From the NCBI GenBank assembly GCA_016709225.1, contig JADJEE010000001.1, positions 2,542,001 to 2,606,000 on the forward strand: a DNA stretch of 64,000 nt. The letters run 5' to 3'. Below are positions 8,880-17,813 of this stretch, piece after piece. How positions within the stretch are numbered: position 1 is the stretch's first letter; every line of letters begins with the position of its first letter. The translations under genes and the position numbers were made by a program. The stretch comes from Deltaproteobacteria bacterium (lineage in GTDB: Bacteria; Myxococcota_A; Polyangia; Nannocystales; Nannocystaceae). The notes below the pieces were generated by a model. It worked only from the letters and a program-made list of their open reading frames with translations. It was not told the DNA's origin and searched no databases.

Positions 8880-9389
8880 CTATATGTCGGAGAACTTCCG
8901 GCCGCGCACGCGAACCCGCCGCAGCGCCTCCTGCAGCCGCTGGTGGGCTTGCTCGAGCGCCTCGCGATCGCCGGGCTCGTTGGCGTCGAGCGTCGACGAC
9001 AGCGCCGCGAAGGCGTCGTTGGCCTGGCGATAGTGCTCGTCCCAGGTCGGCCGGTCGATGCGCGTGCGCTCGCGGGCGAGGGTCTCGAGCTCGGTCATCT
9101 TGAAGTCGAAGCCCGACTCGGCGCTGCTGCGGTCGATGCGGCCGTCGCCGAACGGATCGACGACCGGCTGCGGCGCGGCATCGCGGGCCGCGAGGTTGGT
9201 GTTGCGGGCCTGCGCGCGCAGCTCGGCATCGTGGCGGGCCCGGACCGCGCGCTCGTCGAGCGGCATGCCCTCGGCGTCGGTCGGGAGCTCGTCGAGCACC
9301 TCGCCGGTGCCGGGGTCCTGGATGACCCACCAGGCGGCGGTGCCCCCGAGGATGAGCGTGCCCAGCACGATGAAGGTTCGGATCTGCAT
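8880..9389 (-). CDS. Membrane-anchored helical protein
   Basis: A 169-residue protein with one N-terminal hydrophobic helix (about 5-22, then WWVIQDP) and a highly charged remainder rich in Arg, Glu, Asp and Ala that should be largely helical. There is no lipobox, so it is probably a single-pass periplasmic-facing protein. It heads a likely three-gene minus-strand operon (this gene, the 7968-8870 lipoprotein and the Ser/Thr kinase). It is divergent from the gene at 9477 with an 87-base shared upstream region. The family is not recognised. Confidence 0.7.
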   Translation of the reverse strand: MQIRTFIVLGTLILGGTAAWWVIQDPGTGEVLDELPTDAEGMPLDERAVRARHDAELRAQARNTNLAARDAAPQPVVDPFGDGRIDRSSAESGFDFKMTELETLARERTRIDRPTWDEHYRQANDAFAALSSTLDANEPGDREALEQAHQRLQEALRRVRVRGRKFSDI

Positions 9390-9476
9390 GTCGGCGCGCC
9401 GAGGGCGAGAACGTGGGGCGGCCGTGGCGCCTACAGGCGAAACGGCGACGACGCGAGAGTGTAGGATCTTTGCCGG

Positions 9477-10328
9477 TTGACCGCACCTGCGCAGCTGTTC
9501 GAGGCCGCCGCGCCGCTGTACCGCGGAGCCATCGCCGACTTCACCGCCGCCCGCGGCCGCGCGGTGCAGGCCGCGAAGCAGGCCGGCGACGCCGCGCTCG
9601 CACAGGCCATCAAGGGCCTGCCCAAGCCCGGCGCGACCGCGTGGGCGGTCGGGCAGGTGCATTGGCGCGAGCCGGAACGCATCGATGCGCTGTTCGAGTC
9701 GGCCGCCCACCTGCGCAGCGCGGTGGTGGCGGGCGCCGAGCCGGCGCTGCAGCAGCGTGCGGGTGCGGCCCATCGCCAACGCGTGAACGCAGCGCTCGAA
9801 GTGGCCATCGCAGCGATGCAGGCCGCCGGTCACGGCGTCTCGGTGGCGGTGCGTCGCCGCGTCACCACGACGTTGGAGGCCCTCGCGGCGCTCGGCCGGT
9901 GGCCGGCCCCCGGGCCCGGCTGCCTGGCCGAGGATCTCGATCCACCCGGCTTCGACGCGTGGGGCGCGATGCCGGTCGGGCCGTCGATGACGGCGCCCGA
10001 CGAGGCCGTCGCGGCCGCGGCCGCCAACATCGAGCTCGACCTCGACGCCCGCGTGCGCGAGGCCACCTCCGCACGCGACGACGCGGCCGCGGCCGCACTC
10101 GCCTGCGCGCATGCCCGTGATCGTGCGATCGACGAGGCCCGCGACGCCCTCGCCTCGCGCGATGCCGCGCGGGTTCGCGTGGCGCGGGCCCAGGCGGAGC
10201 TCGAGCAGGCCGAAACGACGTTCACGCAGCGATCGCAGGTACAGCAGGATCGCGAGCGCGAGCTCGCGGCCGCGACCACGCGCCTGGCCACGCTCGAGGC
10301 CGCACTCGCACGCCTGCGCGATCGCTGA
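9477..10328 (+). CDS. Conserved coiled-coil protein of unknown function
   Basis: A 283-residue Ala/Arg-rich protein with a TTG start. The N-terminal part contains a KPGATAWAVGQV-like stretch and, later, EDLDPPGF. These resemble, from memory, an uncharacterised family common in actinobacteria with RPTxxAWAVNQL and LDPPGF signatures. Residues from about 185 to the end form a long heptad-patterned coiled coil. A TAGGAT box lies only ten bases before the start codon (9462-9467), so the message may be nearly leaderless or the true start may lie further in. Function unknown. Confidence 0.65.
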   Translation: MTAPAQLFEAAAPLYRGAIADFTAARGRAVQAAKQAGDAALAQAIKGLPKPGATAWAVGQVHWREPERIDALFESAAHLRSAVVAGAEPALQQRAGAAHRQRVNAALEVAIAAMQAAGHGVSVAVRRRVTTTLEALAALGRWPAPGPGCLAEDLDPPGFDAWGAMPVGPSMTAPDEAVAAAAANIELDLDARVREATSARDDAAAAALACAHARDRAIDEARDALASRDAARVRVARAQAELEQAETTFTQRSQVQQDRERELAAATTRLATLEAALARLRDR

Positions 10329-10415
10329 TGCGATCGCACCAGACGCCGACGATCGACGATCGCCCGGCGGTGACGTCCGCGCCGACGCACATCGCCCATG
10401 CTATCGTCGTCGACA

Positions 10416-11453
10416 ATGCGGTGGCCGATGGAAGAGGTTCGCGCATGCGCACTCGCGGGACTGTTGGCCTGCGAGTTCGACTCCAGCGGATCGGGGCTCG
10501 CCGACGCCGACGGCAGCGACGACGCTGGCAGCACGCAGGGCCTGTCCGGCGCCAGCGGCACGACCGCATCGACGTCGTCGGGCGCGGGCGGCACGGGCGA
10601 GGTCGAGACCGGGGCCAGCGACGCCACCACCGACGTCGATCCACCCCCCGGCGACACCAGCTCGGGCGACACCGGCGCGGTCGATGGTTGCCCGTCGCCG
10701 CTGCCGGCCGACTGGGTCTTCTGCGAGGACTTCGAGGGCGCCGACCCGGCCGCCGCGTTCTCGTCGTTCGACGACGACGCCGGCGCGCTGTCGGTGGCGT
10801 CGCTCGACGAGGGCGGCCACGCGCTGCGCATCGAGCACGGCCCCGACACCTACTCCGGCGCCGCGTGGTTGCGCTTCGGCCAAGGGCCCGCACACGCGGT
10901 CGCGCCGGCGATCGAGGAGCGCTTCGTCGAAGTGTGGCTGAGCCTGCGCATGCGCACCGACGACCACTGGCCCGGCGGCGCGCCCAATCACATCGTGCAG
11001 ATCGCCGCGATGGACGAGCAGTGGCACGGGCTCGCGGCGGTCGAGCTCTACGGGCTCGACGATCAGGACGTGATGGACCTGCGACCCAAGCGTTGCACCG
11101 ACGACGACGGCTCGGTGCTGTGCGCCGACTTCAACCGCGGCTGGTCCGCGATGGCTCCGTTCGCGTCGGTGCGCGGCGACGCGCCGCTGTTCGCCGCCGC
11201 GCAGTCCGGCACGTGGCACTGCGTCGAGCTGCACGCGATGTTGTCGCAGCAGGGCGAGGGCGTCGCCGAGAGCTTCGTCGACGGCGCCCCCGATGCCGCC
11301 GCGGCCGATCTCGATTTCCTGCAGGGCGCGCCGACCCTGGGGTGGAACCTGATTCACCTCGACACCTGGTGGGGGAACGCACCCGCCGATCCGAGCGCAT
11401 CGTACGTGGACGACCTGGTGGTGAGTCGCACGCGCACGGGGTGCCTGCCATAG
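10416..11453 (+). CDS. Lipoprotein with jelly-roll-like lectin/lyase domain
   Basis: A 345-residue predicted lipoprotein. ATG 10416 gives a signal with lipobox LLAC; 10398 and 10428 are in-frame alternatives. The residues straight after the Cys, EFDSSG, recur in the lipoprotein at 16888-17628. A Ser/Thr/Asp/Gly linker of about 70 residues precedes a domain starting CEDFEGADP. Its beta-rich pattern and ending (WWGNAPADPSASYVDDLVV) resemble concanavalin-like polysaccharide lyase or LamG folds. A carbohydrate-binding or lyase role is inference; no catalytic residues could be assigned. Confidence 0.7.
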   Translation: MRWPMEEVRACALAGLLACEFDSSGSGLADADGSDDAGSTQGLSGASGTTASTSSGAGGTGEVETGASDATTDVDPPPGDTSSGDTGAVDGCPSPLPADWVFCEDFEGADPAAAFSSFDDDAGALSVASLDEGGHALRIEHGPDTYSGAAWLRFGQGPAHAVAPAIEERFVEVWLSLRMRTDDHWPGGAPNHIVQIAAMDEQWHGLAAVELYGLDDQDVMDLRPKRCTDDDGSVLCADFNRGWSAMAPFASVRGDAPLFAAAQSGTWHCVELHAMLSQQGEGVAESFVDGAPDAAAADLDFLQGAPTLGWNLIHLDTWWGNAPADPSASYVDDLVVSRTRTGCLP

Positions 11454-11517
11454 CGGGCCGTGCGCGGGCCGTGCTCGCGCCGAAAACCGTCGCCGCCCCT
11501 TTGGCAAACCCGCGTCC

Positions 11518-12708
11518 ATGCGCCAGGCTAGGCCCGAGGTGGCCGACGGCTCCCACAGTCCTGCGCCGCAGGCTCGTCCGGCGCGCTGGCTCGCGCTGGC
11601 GATGGCGCTCGCCAGCCTCGGCGCGGCGGCATGGTGGTGGCGCAGCCGCGACGCCGCCGAGCAGCCCACGCCCGCGGCCCGGGGCGCTGCGACGCCGGCC
11701 AGCCGTGACGCGCTCGCGGTGCGGGTCGCGATCGTGTCCGACGAACCGTGGGCGCCGACCCTGGTGGTGCCCGGCACGCTGGTGCCCAACGAGTCGGTGG
11801 AGCTGGTCAGCGAGCTGACCCGCAAGCTGGTGAAGATCCACGTCGAGGAGGGCGCGGTCGTCGAGAAGAACGACGTGCTCTTCGAGCTCGACGACGACGA
11901 CCTGCTGGCCCGCCGCGCGCGCCTGCGAGCACAGCGGGGCCTGGCCAAGCGCACGGTGGCGCGCGACGACGAGCTGGTCGCGACCGGCATCGCGGCGATC
12001 GAGAGCCTCGATCAGTCGCGCACCAACCTCGACGACGCCCAGGCGCAGCTGGTGGAGCTCGAGGTGATGCTGTCGAAGACCCGCATCCGCGCGCCGTTCG
12101 CGGGCACGCTGGGCATCCGGCACGTCAGCGAGGGCGCGTGGGTCGGGCCGGCGGTACCGCTGGCTTCGCTCTACGACACCCGTCGTCTCAAGCTCGACTT
12201 TCGCGTGCCCGAGCGCTTCGCCGACGCGGTCACCCCGGGCGCGCCGCTGTCGATCACGGTCGCGGGCATCGGCGCCGCCGTCGTTGGTCGCGTCACCGTC
12301 GTCGAGCCCCAGCTCGAGAGCCAGACCCGCAGCGTGATCGTGCGTGGGGTGATCGACGAGCCCGGCGAGCTGCGCCCAGGGCAGTTCGCGACCGTCACCC
12401 TCACCGCCGCGCCGACCACGACGCGGTTCGTGCCCTCGATCGCGGTGCTGCCGTCGGAACGCGGCCACCAGGTGTTCGTCGAGCGCGACGGCGTCGCCAA
12501 GGCGATCGAGGTCGAGCTCGGTCACCGCACCCCCGACCGTGTCGAGGTGCTGACGGGCGTGGCTGCGGGCGACCGCGTCATCGTCACCAACCTGCTGCGT
12601 GTGCGCGAGAACATGGCCGTCACCGCGACGCCGTGGACCTCGCCGGCCCCGGCCGCGACGGCGCACGCGGCCCCGCCGTCGGCGACGCCGGGAGCCGCGG
12701 CGCCGTGA
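11518..12708 (+). CDS. RND efflux periplasmic adaptor (membrane fusion protein)
   Basis: A 396-residue adaptor of the AcrA/MexA/HlyD class. It has an N-terminal membrane anchor (about 22-42), a biotinyl-lipoyl half (LVKIHVEEGAVVEKND), a short alpha-hairpin (about 125-180), then the second lipoyl half RIRAPFAGTLGIRHV. Beta-barrel and membrane-proximal domains follow (to about 370), and the Ala/Pro tail is disordered. It would link an inner-membrane RND pump to an outer-membrane channel. The pump gene follows directly with a four-base overlap (GTGA). No TolC-type channel gene lies in the window. Confidence 0.92.
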   Translation: MRQARPEVADGSHSPAPQARPARWLALAMALASLGAAAWWWRSRDAAEQPTPAARGAATPASRDALAVRVAIVSDEPWAPTLVVPGTLVPNESVELVSELTRKLVKIHVEEGAVVEKNDVLFELDDDDLLARRARLRAQRGLAKRTVARDDELVATGIAAIESLDQSRTNLDDAQAQLVELEVMLSKTRIRAPFAGTLGIRHVSEGAWVGPAVPLASLYDTRRLKLDFRVPERFADAVTPGAPLSITVAGIGAAVVGRVTVVEPQLESQTRSVIVRGVIDEPGELRPGQFATVTLTAAPTTTRFVPSIAVLPSERGHQVFVERDGVAKAIEVELGHRTPDRVEVLTGVAAGDRVIVTNLLRVRENMAVTATPWTSPAPAATAHAAPPSATPGAAAP

Positions 12709-15700
12709 CGCTGTCCGAGCTCGGCGTGCGCCGGCCGGTGCTCGCGGTCGTCACCGCGATCGCGCTGCTGGTGTTCGGCGCGGTCGCGCTGGCGCTGCTG
12801 GGCGTGCGCGAGTACCCGGCGGTCGATCCACCCGTCGTCACGGTGCGCACGACCTACGCCGGCGCCGCGGCCCAGACCGTCGACACCACCATCACCGAGC
12901 CCATCGAGCAGGCCTTGGGCGGTGTGGCTGGCATCCGCACCATCTCGAGCTCCTCGCGCGACGGCATCAGCGACATCCGCGTGGAGTTCGAGCTCGACTA
13001 CGACATCGCCGAGGGCGCCAACGACGTGCGCGACAAGGTCGGGCTCGCACGGCGCAACCTCCCGCCCGACGTCGACCCACCGGTGGTCGAGAAGGCCGAT
13101 GCCGACGCCTCGCCGATCATCTTCATCACGCTGTCGAGCGAGAGCGCGTCGATCCTCGCGATCAACGAGGTCGCCGACACGCTGGTGCGCGAGCGCGTGC
13201 AGACCATCCCCGGCGTGGCCAGCGTGCGGATCTTCGGCGAGCAGCGATGGGCGATGCGCCTGCGCCTCGACCCAGTCGCGATGGCCGGCCATGGGGTCGT
13301 ACCCGCCGACATCCGCGACGCCTTCGCGCGCGAGAGCGTCGACCTACCGGCCGGACGCACCGAGGGCACCCAGACCGAGCTGGGCCTGCGTGCCGCGCAG
13401 CTGCTGTCGACGCCCGAGGAATTCGGGCGGCTGGTGCTGCGCGAGCAGAACGGGCGGCAGATCGTGCTGGGCGACATCGGGCGCGCCGAGCTCGGCGCCC
13501 AGAACCCGCGCACCGGCCTGCGCGAGCTCGGCACGCCGATGGTGGGCGTCGCGATCGTGCCGCAGCCCAACAGCAACGCCATCGCGATCGCCGACGAGCT
13601 CTACCAGCGACTCGACACCATCCGCGAGGCGGTGCCGCCGGGCATCGAGGTCGACATCGGCTACGACTTCACGACCTACGTGCGCAAGTCGGTGCGCGAG
13701 GTGCAAGAGACCCTGCTGACCGCGTTCGGCCTGGTCGCGCTGGTGATCCTGTTGTTCCTGCGTGACTGGCGGGCGACGCTGATCCCGGTGCTGGCGATCC
13801 CGATCAGCATCGTGCCGACGTTCTTCGTGATGTACGCGCTCGGCTTCACGATCAACATCCTCTCGCTGGTGGCGCTGGTGCTGGCGATCGGCGTGGTCTG
13901 CGACGATGCGATCGTCGTGCTCGAGAACGTCTACAGCCGCATCGAGCGCGGCGCGGCACCCGAGCAGGCGGCGCTCGAGGGCGCCCGCGAGGTCTACTTC
14001 GCCGTGCTCGCGACCACCGTCGCGCTGGTCGCAGTGTTCGTGCCGATCGTGTTCGTCGGCGGCCTCACCGGACGGCTGCTGCGCGAGTTCGGCATCGTGG
14101 TGGCGGCGGCGGTGGTCATCAGCGCCTTCGTGGCGCTGTCGCTGTCGCCGATGATGTGCCATCGCCTGCTCCGCAGCCCCCGCGCCGACGCGCGCCCGGG
14201 CCTGCTCCACCGCGTGATGGAGCCGTTGCTGTCGATGGCGACCCGCAGCTACGCGTGGACCCTGGCGGGCTTCTTGCGCGTGCGGGTGGTGGCGCCGACG
14301 CTGCTGGTGGTCTTCGGCGCCGCCACCATCGCGCTGTGGCAGGCACTGCCGCAGGAGCTCGCTCCGCTCGAGGACCGCTCGAACATCCGCGTGACGACGC
14401 TCGCCCCCGAGGGCGCCAACTTCGCCTACAACGCGGCCGCGCTCGACCGCCTCGCGACCACGTTGGTCGACCAAGTGCCGGAGATCCGTCGCACCTTCAG
14501 CATCGTCGGCCGGCAGGGCGCGGCCGCCAACGTCGGCCTGCAGAACATCTACCTGGTCGAGCCCGAGGAGCGCAGCCGCAGCCAGGCCGAGATCTTCGCC
14601 GACGTCGCGCGCATCGGCGGCGACGCCGACGAGCTCCGCGTCTTGCCGTCGCAGCCGCCGACCATCGGCGCGCGCTTCTCCGGCCTCCAGCTGCAGTACG
14701 CGCTGCAGGCCCCGACCCCCGAGGAGCTGCTCGAGGTGTTGCCGCAGGTGCTGGAGCGCGCGGCGGCGCGCCCCGAGCTGCGCTTCGTCGACGCCGATCT
14801 CAAGCTCGCGCGGCCCGAGCTGCGCATCGAGGTCGATCGCGCCCGCGCGGCCGACCTCGGCGTCGCGGTGCGCGACGTCGCCGACGCGCTGCAGCTGGCG
14901 TTCGGCGAGCGCCGCATCGGCTACTTCCTGCAGCGCGGCCGCCAGTACGACGTCATCAGCGAGCTCGATCGCAGCGCCGCCGACGAGCCCAGCGACGTCG
15001 ACGACCTCCACGTGCGCACCGCCTCGGGCGAGCTGGTGCCGCTGTCGGCGGTGACCCGCCGCGCCGAGGGCATCGCGCCGTCGGCGGTCTACCGCTTCGA
15101 CCGCTCGGTGTCGGCGACGCTCTCGGCCGGGCTCGCGCCCGGCTACACCCTCGGCGACGGCATCCACGCGCTCGACGAGGTCACCGCCGAGCTGCTGCCG
15201 AGCGGCTTCCGCACCGCACTGGTCGGCGAGGCGCGCGACTTTTCGGACAGCGCCAGCAGCCTGCTGTTCACCTTCGGGCTCGCGGTGCTGCTGGCCTACC
15301 TGGTGCTCGCGGCACAGTTCGACAGCTTCATCGATCCGCTGATCGTGATGATGACGGTGCCGCTGTCGCTGGTCGGCGGGCTCGGGGCGCTGGCGGTCTC
15401 GGGCGGGTCGATCAACGTGTTCAGCCAGATCGGCCTCATCATGCTGGTCGGCCTGGTCACCAAGAACGGCATCCTCATCGTGGAGTTCGCCAACCACCAC
15501 AAGGCTCGCGGGCTCGCGCCGGAGCTCGCGGTGCGCGAGGCCGCCGCAGCTCGCTTCCGCCCGGTGTTGATGACGGCGCTGTCGACCGTGCTCGGCGTGG
15601 CCCCCATCGCGCTCACGCTGGGGGCCTCGACCGGCAGCCGCCAATCGCTCGGCATCGCCGTCATCGGCGGCATGGCGGTGGGCACCTTCTTGACGCTCTA

Positions 15701-15800
15701 CGTGGTGCCCGCGATGTACTCGCTGTTCTCGCGGCCGCGGCGCCCGGCGGCCATCGTGGACGCGGGCGCCAGCGCCGATTCGCTCACGGACAGACCGTGA
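12705..15800 (+). CDS. RND-family efflux pump, inner-membrane subunit
   Basis: A 1031-residue transporter of the AcrB/MexB/HAE1 family, full length for the group. The GTG start at 12705 overlaps the adaptor stop. The N-terminal helix is followed by a porter domain with DPPVVTVRTTYAGA and the conserved pattern leading to a first cluster of helices (about 335-500). GVVCDDAIVVLENVYSRIE, the proton-relay helix region, is present. The second half repeats this layout and ends after VGLVTKNGILIVEFANHHK and the last helices. It would export drugs, lipids or other amphiphiles by proton antiport. The last 17 bases overlap the convergent lipoprotein gene. Confidence 0.95.
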   Translation: MTLSELGVRRPVLAVVTAIALLVFGAVALALLGVREYPAVDPPVVTVRTTYAGAAAQTVDTTITEPIEQALGGVAGIRTISSSSRDGISDIRVEFELDYDIAEGANDVRDKVGLARRNLPPDVDPPVVEKADADASPIIFITLSSESASILAINEVADTLVRERVQTIPGVASVRIFGEQRWAMRLRLDPVAMAGHGVVPADIRDAFARESVDLPAGRTEGTQTELGLRAAQLLSTPEEFGRLVLREQNGRQIVLGDIGRAELGAQNPRTGLRELGTPMVGVAIVPQPNSNAIAIADELYQRLDTIREAVPPGIEVDIGYDFTTYVRKSVREVQETLLTAFGLVALVILLFLRDWRATLIPVLAIPISIVPTFFVMYALGFTINILSLVALVLAIGVVCDDAIVVLENVYSRIERGAAPEQAALEGAREVYFAVLATTVALVAVFVPIVFVGGLTGRLLREFGIVVAAAVVISAFVALSLSPMMCHRLLRSPRADARPGLLHRVMEPLLSMATRSYAWTLAGFLRVRVVAPTLLVVFGAATIALWQALPQELAPLEDRSNIRVTTLAPEGANFAYNAAALDRLATTLVDQVPEIRRTFSIVGRQGAAANVGLQNIYLVEPEERSRSQAEIFADVARIGGDADELRVLPSQPPTIGARFSGLQLQYALQAPTPEELLEVLPQVLERAAARPELRFVDADLKLARPELRIEVDRARAADLGVAVRDVADALQLAFGERRIGYFLQRGRQYDVISELDRSAADEPSDVDDLHVRTASGELVPLSAVTRRAEGIAPSAVYRFDRSVSATLSAGLAPGYTLGDGIHALDEVTAELLPSGFRTALVGEARDFSDSASSLLFTFGLAVLLAYLVLAAQFDSFIDPLIVMMTVPLSLVGGLGALAVSGGSINVFSQIGLIMLVGLVTKNGILIVEFANHHKARGLAPELAVREAAAARFRPVLMTALSTVLGVAPIALTLGASTGSRQSLGIAVIGGMAVGTFLTLYVVPAMYSLFSRPRRPAAIVDAGASADSLTDRP

Positions 15801-16500
15801 CCATCGGGTTGTTCGAGCAGTCGAAGTCGTCGCAGTCGACGAAGTTGTCCATGTCGTTGTCCATGCCGTCCATGCACAGCGCGTCGCTGTTCTCCTCGCC
15901 GCACACGGTCACGTCGGGGCTCATCGTGCAGCTGAAGTCCATGCAGTCGGCGAAGCCGTTCTCGTCGTTGTCGATCATGTCCGAGCACTCCTCGTCGGTG
16001 TCCTCGACGGCCGCGCACACGGTCACCGCCGGGTTCATCGAGCAGTTGAAGTCCTCGCAGTCGATGTAGCCGTTGTCATCGTTGTCCCAGCCGTCGGCAC
16101 AGGTCGCGTCGTCCTCCTCGGGGCCGTCGCAGATGGTGATGCCCTCGCCCATCGAGCACGAGAAGTCCTCGCAGTCGGTGTGGCCGTTGCCATCGTTGTC
16201 CATCATGTCGCTGCACAGCTCGTTGGTGTTCTCGTCGGGACCACCACCGGTGCCCATGCCACCGCAGGCGACGGTGTTGTCGCAGTCGAAGTCGTCGCAG
16301 TCGATGTAGTTGTCGCCATCGTTGTCGACGCCGTCCATGCAGGTGGCCTCGGTGTCCTCGCCGCCGCCCCCGGTGGCGCCGCCACAGACGGTGACCGCGT
16401 CGTTCATCGAGCAGTCGAAGTCGTCACAGTCGACGTGACCGTCGTCGTCGTTGTCGATCTGATCGCTGCACGACGCGTCGCTGTCCTCGGGGCCGGGCTC
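15784..16500 (-). repeat. Six tandem Ca-loop coding repeats
   Basis: The DNA encoding the DxDxDG-type repeats consists of six degenerate units of about 110-130 bases, separated by variable Gly/Glu-rich spacers. The core is CTCGxxGTCxTCGTTGTC-like on the plus strand, repeatedly reading as gtcgatgtagccgttgtc variants. It is a protein-level repeat, not a mobile or CRISPR repeat. Confidence 0.75.
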
Positions 16501-16692
16501 GCCGGTGGTCGCCGAGGTGCCGGCGGTGCTGCTCATCGAACCAGCCGTGTTGCTGTCGCCGGCGCCGGTCGAGTCGTTGCTGCTCGCGGTGGTGGCCGAG
16601 AGGCTCGTGGTGTCTTCGTCGCTGCCGGGATCGAGGCAGGCGAACGAACAGCTGAGCGCGACGAGGACCTGGAAGCGAAGGCGGGACGACAT
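15784..16692 (-). CDS. Lipoprotein with six Asp-rich Ca-loop-like repeats
   Basis: A 302-residue predicted lipoprotein (lipobox SFAC near residue 18). After a Ser/Thr linker come six repeats of about 38-45 residues, each with the pattern C-x-D-x(2)-DN-D-x(2)-G-x(3)-C-x-D-F-x-C. Loops such as DNDDDGHVDCDD match the spacing of EF-hand or thrombospondin type-3 calcium loops (Asp at 1, 3, 5, Gly 6, Asp 9 and 12) and are paired with probable disulfides. Calcium binding at the cell surface is therefore inferred. Its 3' end overlaps the RND pump by 17 bases in convergent orientation. Confidence 0.8.
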   Translation of the reverse strand: MSSRLRFQVLVALSCSFACLDPGSDEDTTSLSATTASSNDSTGAGDSNTAGSMSSTAGTSATTGEPGPEDSDASCSDQIDNDDDGHVDCDDFDCSMNDAVTVCGGATGGGGEDTEATCMDGVDNDGDNYIDCDDFDCDNTVACGGMGTGGGPDENTNELCSDMMDNDGNGHTDCEDFSCSMGEGITICDGPEEDDATCADGWDNDDNGYIDCEDFNCSMNPAVTVCAAVEDTDEECSDMIDNDENGFADCMDFSCTMSPDVTVCGEENSDALCMDGMDNDMDNFVDCDDFDCSNNPMVTVCP

Positions 16693-16887
16693 GGGTCGGC
16701 TTGATAGCCTTGGCCCGGGCGCGAGCGCAAGCCACGAGGGCGTGACGTCGAGACGTTCCGCGGCTTCACCTGCCGCCACAGAGGTTGGCGCGCCCACGTC
16801 CGCAGGTCATCGGCGGTGGCGAGCGCAGCGCATCCACCAACGCGGCGCGTTCATGCGCGGGCCGCAGCGTGCGCCGGCGCGCTTGCC

Positions 16888-17628
16888 TCAGGGCGCGAGC
16901 ACGCAGATCCCCGCGACCGCCTGCTCGGGCGCGGGGTCGCCGGCGTCGTCCTCACAACCGTACTCCCACGTGCGCCAGTAGGCGATCTCGTAGAAGCCCG
17001 GGGTCGACGGCGCCGTCACGTTCATCTGCGCGGAGCCCATCGCGGTGTTGCACGCGGGCAAGCCGTCGTAGAAGCACGCGCGCCACGGGCCGTCGATGAT
17101 CCCCATCATCCCCTGCGCGATGCAGCCCTGGCACTCGCAGCTCGCGAGCTGGAAGTCGAAGCCCAAGGTGGTGCTCTCGCCGGGGCCGACGAACGTCACG
17201 TTGGTGCCGCTGTCGAGGAATGCGACCTGTTCGACGCTGATCTCCATGAAGGGGCCGTCGGCGTCGGGCAGCAGCGGAATTGCGGCGCCGTTGCACGTGA
17301 CCTCGGGGGCGCCGCTCGAGCTGCTGCCCTCGGGCGCGCCGCTGCTGCCGTCGACGACGTCGCCGGTGGTGCTCGCGGGCTCGCCGGTCGAGCCCTCGCC
17401 GGGCCCGGTGGATGTGGTCGGCGCGGTGGTGCCGGTCGCACTCGTGCCGGTCGCCGTGCCCGCAGAGGTGCTCGGCGATCCGGTGGTGCCGCCCGTCGCG
17501 GTGGTCGTGCCGACGTCGCCACTGTCACCGGTGCCGACCCCACCGGCTCCGCCGCCGCTGCTGTCGAACTCGCAGGCGAGGCCGAGCCAACACGACGAGA
17601 GCGCAACGAGGCAACGTCGCAGGGTCAC
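16888..17628 (-). CDS. Lipoprotein with CEFDSSG N terminus
   Basis: A 246-residue predicted lipoprotein with signal and lipobox LGLAC near residue 19. The following residues EFDSSGGG are the same as in the lipoprotein at 10416-11453. A Gly/Ser/Thr linker of about 80 residues leads to a domain of about 140 residues, rich in beta-strand patterning and with six or more cysteines including a C-x(1)-C-x(2)-C cluster (SCECQGC). No catalytic motif is visible. Both neighbouring gaps (195 and 185 bases) hold no other gene. Confidence 0.72.
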   Translation of the reverse strand: MTLRRCLVALSSCWLGLACEFDSSGGGAGGVGTGDSGDVGTTTATGGTTGSPSTSAGTATGTSATGTTAPTTSTGPGEGSTGEPASTTGDVVDGSSGAPEGSSSSGAPEVTCNGAAIPLLPDADGPFMEISVEQVAFLDSGTNVTFVGPGESTTLGFDFQLASCECQGCIAQGMMGIIDGPWRACFYDGLPACNTAMGSAQMNVTAPSTPGFYEIAYWRTWEYGCEDDAGDPAPEQAVAGICVLAP

Positions 17629-17800
17629 GCTCCCTTATCCCTCGCCACCACCCGGTCGCGCAAGCTGGGGCGCGTGATCCGGGACCTCGATCGCGTCGCT
17701 GCGCGCGCGAGACTTTCGCAAGAACTCCAGGGGCACCACGACCGTGGAGCACCACGAGCGATCGCTCGCGCGCCGAGTTCGACGCGCCGCGGCCGCAACG

Positions 17801-17805
17801 GAGGT
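17801..17805 (+). promoter_or_regulatory. Ribosome-binding site deciding the 17814 start
   Basis: GGAGG eight bases before the ATG at 17814. It is one of the few consensus Shine-Dalgarno sites in the window and is the reason for rejecting the longer upstream frame. Confidence 0.7.
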
Positions 17806-17813
17806 CGTCGCCC

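Noticed and set aside
6948..9464. 838-codon plus-strand open frame
   Set aside because: Antisense to the kinase, a lipoprotein and a membrane-anchored protein that have clear motifs or signals; composition is shadow-like.
13344..15644. 766-codon minus-strand open frame
   Set aside because: Antisense shadow of the RND pump, which is full length with all motifs.
15784..16500. DNA repeat of mobile origin
   Set aside because: Units match protein domains with variable third positions; they are ordinary domain duplication.
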